64,000 nt of DNA, taken from NCBI RefSeq assembly GCF_947499265.1, contig NZ_CANMNK010000007.1, positions 248,001-312,000 on the forward strand. Direction: 5' to 3'. Positions 61,716-64,000 of this stretch are shown here, one piece after another; position 1 is the stretch's first letter, and every line of letters starts with the position of its first letter. Made by a program: the position numbers and the translations under genes. Below the pieces are notes generated by a model. It searched no databases. It had not been told where the DNA came from and was given only the letters and a program-made list of their open reading frames with translations. The DNA is from an uncultured Roseobacter sp. (lineage in GTDB: Bacteria; Pseudomonadota; Alphaproteobacteria; Rhodobacterales; Rhodobacteraceae).

Positions 61716-62171
61716 ATGGAGGCTGGTCCGTCGACGGCTTACAAAGAAGACGATGCCATAACAATTCACGCAACCTGCGTCGCGTATGACGGTCGGGCCG
61801 CGCTGATCCTGGGCGCTGCGGGGTCTGGCAAATCCAGCTTGGCGCTCCAAATGATGGCATATGGCGCCGCGTTGGTCGCCGATGATCAGACTGTCCTGAC
61901 AGTACAAAGCGGCACTTTGCTTGCGTCACCGCCACCGACAATCAAGGGCTTGATCGAGGCGCGGGGCGTTGGGCTGCTCAAGGCCGCGAACGTAACAAAC
62001 GTGCACGTGACCGTCGCTGTCGATATGGATCGGGAGGAAATGCAGCGTCTGCCCAGCAGACATATGCTCACTTTGGCGGGTGTCGAAGTGCCCTGTCTTC
62101 ACAAAGTAGACAGCCCCCATTTCCCTGCGGCGATTTTGCAATACTTAAAGGGCGGGCGAAGAGATCCGTAA
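61716..62171 (+). CDS. hprK: HPr kinase/phosphorylase, short alphaproteobacterial form
   Basis: A 151-residue protein containing only the catalytic domain of HprK. The Walker A motif is GAAGSGKSSLALQMM; the capping region has GVGLLKAANV and VAVDMDREEMQRLP. The N-terminal regulatory domain of Firmicutes HprK is missing, as usual in this lineage. It phosphorylates a serine of HPr with ATP and can reverse it. It is coupled to rapZ (stop and start share a base at 62171). Confidence 0.9.
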   Translation: MEAGPSTAYKEDDAITIHATCVAYDGRAALILGAAGSGKSSLALQMMAYGAALVADDQTVLTVQSGTLLASPPPTIKGLIEARGVGLLKAANVTNVHVTVAVDMDREEMQRLPSRHMLTLAGVEVPCLHKVDSPHFPAAILQYLKGGRRDP

Positions 62172-63058
62172 TGGCCGATAGCGAACCAACAGCGCGCAGA
62201 ATTGTTTTTGTTTCCGGCCCTTCGGGCGCCGGGAGGTCTAGTGCGCTCAACGTCCTTGAGGATGCCGGTTTCGAGACGGTGGATAACCTGCCGCTGCGGC
62301 TTTTGTCGCATCTGGTCGAAGGGGCGCATCAAGAGCGTCCGCTTGCGCTGGGCATTGATCCACGTAACCGGGATTTTTCCACCAACACGATCATCGATTT
62401 GCTGGGGCGGCTGACTGGTGTTCCTGGGCTCGCGCCTGAACTTTTGTATCTGGATTGCACGACGGATGTATTGCTGCGCAGATTTTCGGAAACGCGGCGT
62501 CGACACCCGCTTGCGCCAGATGACCGCCCGTCGGAAGGCATCATGCGAGAACTGGAGATACTTGCCCCTTTACGGGCGCGGGCAGATATATTGATCGATA
62601 CCAGTGACCTGAACGTCCATCAATTGCGCGCCGAGGTGGAACATTGGTTTGCGCCGGGCGGGCAGCGCAAGTTGACGGTCTCTGTACAGTCGTTTTCCTA
62701 TAAGCGCGGTTTGCCGCGCAGTGTGGATACAGTGTTTGACTGCAGGTTTCTGACAAATCCCTATTGGGTCCCTGAACTGCGCGCATTGAACGGGACGCAA
62801 GAAGCCGTTGAGGCGCATGTTACGGCGGATCCAAGATTCGGCGCATTCGCCGAAAAGGTGCTGGACCTGAGCCTGTTGCTTTTGCCCGCTTATCGCGAGG
62901 AGGGAAAATCTTACCTGTCAATCGCCTTTGGGTGTACCGGCGGCCAGCATCGTTCGGTGGTTATGGCGGAAAGGCATGCTTTGCAGCTTGCGGAGGCTGG
63001 CTGGCAGGTGTCTATAAGACACCGCGAGTTGGACCTGCGTAAGAAAGAAGAGGCATAA
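62171..63058 (+). CDS. rapZ: RNase adapter / nucleotide-binding protein RapZ
   Basis: A 295-residue protein with Walker A GPSGAGRSSALNVLEDAGF (Arg replaces the usual Lys), FETVDNLPLRLL, and the RapZ C-terminal GCTGGQHRSVVMAER. In enterobacteria RapZ controls amino-sugar RNA processing; in alphaproteobacteria its role is less defined, but the placement between HprK and PTS proteins is conserved. Overlaps hprK by one base. Confidence 0.92.
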   Translation: MADSEPTARRIVFVSGPSGAGRSSALNVLEDAGFETVDNLPLRLLSHLVEGAHQERPLALGIDPRNRDFSTNTIIDLLGRLTGVPGLAPELLYLDCTTDVLLRRFSETRRRHPLAPDDRPSEGIMRELEILAPLRARADILIDTSDLNVHQLRAEVEHWFAPGGQRKLTVSVQSFSYKRGLPRSVDTVFDCRFLTNPYWVPELRALNGTQEAVEAHVTADPRFGAFAEKVLDLSLLLLPAYREEGKSYLSIAFGCTGGQHRSVVMAERHALQLAEAGWQVSIRHRELDLRKKEEA

Positions 63059-63061
63059 GCC

Positions 63062-63463
63062 GTGATCGGTATCGTGATTGTTGCACATGGCGGTTTGGCA
63101 AAAGAATATCTAGCAGCAGTTGAACACGTCGTTGGTCGCCAAATCGGGATCAGGGCGATTTCCATCGAAGCAGATCACGACCGATCCTCCAAAGAGCGTG
63201 AGATTTGCAGCGCGGCCGATGCTGTGGATCAGGGCGGCGGCGTGGTTGTTGTCACCGACCTCTATGGCGGCTCGCCCTCGAATCTAAGCCTTTTGGCGTG
63301 CCAGCCTGGTGATCGGCGCATTCTTTATGGTGCCAATTTGCCGATGTTGATCAAACTGGCAAAGAGTCGTCAGAAAACCGTATCAGACGCGGTGCGGCTG
63401 GCTCTCGAAGCCGGTAAGAAGTACATCGACAGCCAGAATATCAGCGCCGATCAGGAAAGCTAA
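63062..63463 (+). CDS. PTS EIIA-Man-type component
   Basis: A 133-residue protein of the mannose-class EIIA fold. The phosphoryl-accepting His is His9 in GIVIVAHGGLAKEY, and VVVTDLYGGSPSNLS is the second signature. It starts with GTG at 63062. No EIIB or EIIC genes follow, so it is a regulatory, not a transporting, PTS. It takes phosphate from HPr. Confidence 0.9.
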   Translation: MIGIVIVAHGGLAKEYLAAVEHVVGRQIGIRAISIEADHDRSSKEREICSAADAVDQGGGVVVVTDLYGGSPSNLSLLACQPGDRRILYGANLPMLIKLAKSRQKTVSDAVRLALEAGKKYIDSQNISADQES

Positions 63464-63471
63464 ACGAGACT

Positions 63472-63741
63472 ATGACCGACTGCACGCTAGAAATCGTAAA
63501 CGAAAAGGGTCTTCACGCCCGCGCATCCGCGAAATTGGTGGAGGTTGTCGAAGGATTTGACGCGAGCGCCGAGATTTCCAAGGATGGCATGACTGCATCA
63601 GGTGACAGTATTATGGGACTTTTGATGTTGGCAGCGTCCAAGGGAAGCATTATTGACGTGACGACCTCCGGTCCGGACGCTGATGCGTTGGCAGCTGCGC
63701 TGAGAACGCTTGTGGCAGAAAAGTTTGGCGAAGGTCAGTGA
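63472..63741 (+). CDS. ptsH: PTS phosphocarrier protein HPr
   Basis: An 89-residue HPr. The active-site His is in KGLHARASAKLVE (about residue 16), and the regulatory serine region reads ASGDSIMGLLMLAAS (Ser about 47), the site for HprK. It is the last gene of the chvI-chvG-hprK-rapZ-EIIA-HPr block; the EI gene is elsewhere. Codon and base use match the neighbours. Confidence 0.92.
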   Translation: MTDCTLEIVNEKGLHARASAKLVEVVEGFDASAEISKDGMTASGDSIMGLLMLAASKGSIIDVTTSGPDADALAAALRTLVAEKFGEGQ

Positions 63742-63784
63742 CGTAACACATCGGCGTTCAGCGCATGAAACAAGGTAACGGGTC

Positions 63785-64000
63785 TTGGTAGAGAGCACAC
63801 AAGACGTCAACATAGCCACAGGTGAGGCTGATCCGGTCAATTTTAATCAATATGACCGCAGAAGTCTTTCCTATGCGTCGACCTTCGAGGATCCCTGGAA
63901 ATCGACCGTTATCAGGGTAATCGAGGCCTTCACGGGCAAGCTCACCATTCTGCGGCTGGTCAAGAAATTTGAACGGCGAGGCGCGCCAAAGGGTCAGGCA
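63785..64000 (+). CDS. Probable lysophospholipid acyltransferase, partial N-terminus
   Basis: 72 codons reaching the window edge, beginning TTG at 63785 after an in-frame TAA at 63776. The visible part, including NQYDRRSLSYASTF, AFTGKLTILRLVKKFERRG, resembles the N-terminus of the acyltransferase family proteins found next to HPr in related bacteria. The catalytic HX4D motif is beyond the edge, so the call is provisional. Confidence 0.45.
   Translation, partial: MVESTQDVNIATGEADPVNFNQYDRRSLSYASTFEDPWKSTVIRVIEAFTGKLTILRLVKKFERRGAPKGQA

Noticed and set aside
1-64000. CRISPR arrays, transposases, integrases and attachment sites
   Set aside because: No regularly spaced direct repeats and no transposase or integrase motifs were seen on either strand.

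Overview
The window looks like a chromosomal segment of a Roseobacter-group alphaproteobacterium (Rhodobacterales). The evidence is moderately high GC, the ChvI/ChvG-HprK-RapZ-EIIA-HPr locus beside pckA, a long methylsuccinyl-CoA dehydrogenase of the ethylmalonyl-CoA pathway, tripartite tricarboxylate transport genes, and two MttB-like methyltransferases paired with dimethylglycine-dehydrogenase-like flavoproteins. Genus-level placement is inference. I saw no rRNA, tRNA, CRISPR array or insertion sequence.

Layout. (a) 1-7.4 kb: end of a cobalamin block (partial cbiB, cobC), a degenerate receiver protein, a xi-class glutathione transferase, a PatB/MalY-type lyase, then three tandem peptide deformylase genes (the third lacks catalytic residues) with fmt. 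(b) 7.4-11.7 kb: an RND efflux pump and its adaptor. (c) 11.8-29.8 kb: an accessory catabolic region. Two modules each pair an MttB-family methyltransferase with a covalent-flavin/GcvT oxidoreductase. One is an operon with a TetR gene behind a large palindrome. The other is divergent, next to a LysR gene. Between them lie a GntR remnant, a saccharopine-dehydrogenase-like gene, an Asp/Glu racemase family gene, a ThDP enzyme, a DadA-like oxidase and a PQQ/heme alcohol dehydrogenase. (d) 29.9-37.6 kb: DUF4387, AtuA-like, TctA, TctB, TctC and, divergently, a TctD/TctE two-component pair overlapping a periplasmic binding protein gene.

(e) 37.6-41.8 kb: an eight-gene minus-strand operon in which every neighbouring pair overlaps (ispH, lysE-like, a 49-codon ORF, DUF3429, methyltransferase, rnhA, nudix, TRIC-like channel). 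(f) 41.9-52.1 kb: housekeeping genes (NYN nuclease-like, folK, rpoZ, rsh, DUF2062, pdxJ, LysE-like, acpS, lepB, rnc, era, DUF1491, recO). (g) 52.0-57.3 kb: META-domain lipoprotein with TetR, mcd, and a small locus of an XRE regulator, an unusual HTH protein and a GNAT-like protein, with strong RNA hairpins between them. (h) 57.4-64.0 kb: pckA and, divergently, a 17-codon leader ORF, chvI, chvG, hprK, rapZ, EIIA, HPr and the start of a probable acyltransferase.

How the parts fit together (inference): the 11.8-29.8 kb region probably demethylates one or more methylated amines or betaines, passing one-carbon units to tetrahydrofolate through the GcvT domains, with side genes for the remaining carbon skeletons. 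The ChvIG/PTS block beside pckA is placed to couple envelope or acid sensing and phosphotransfer status to gluconeogenesis.
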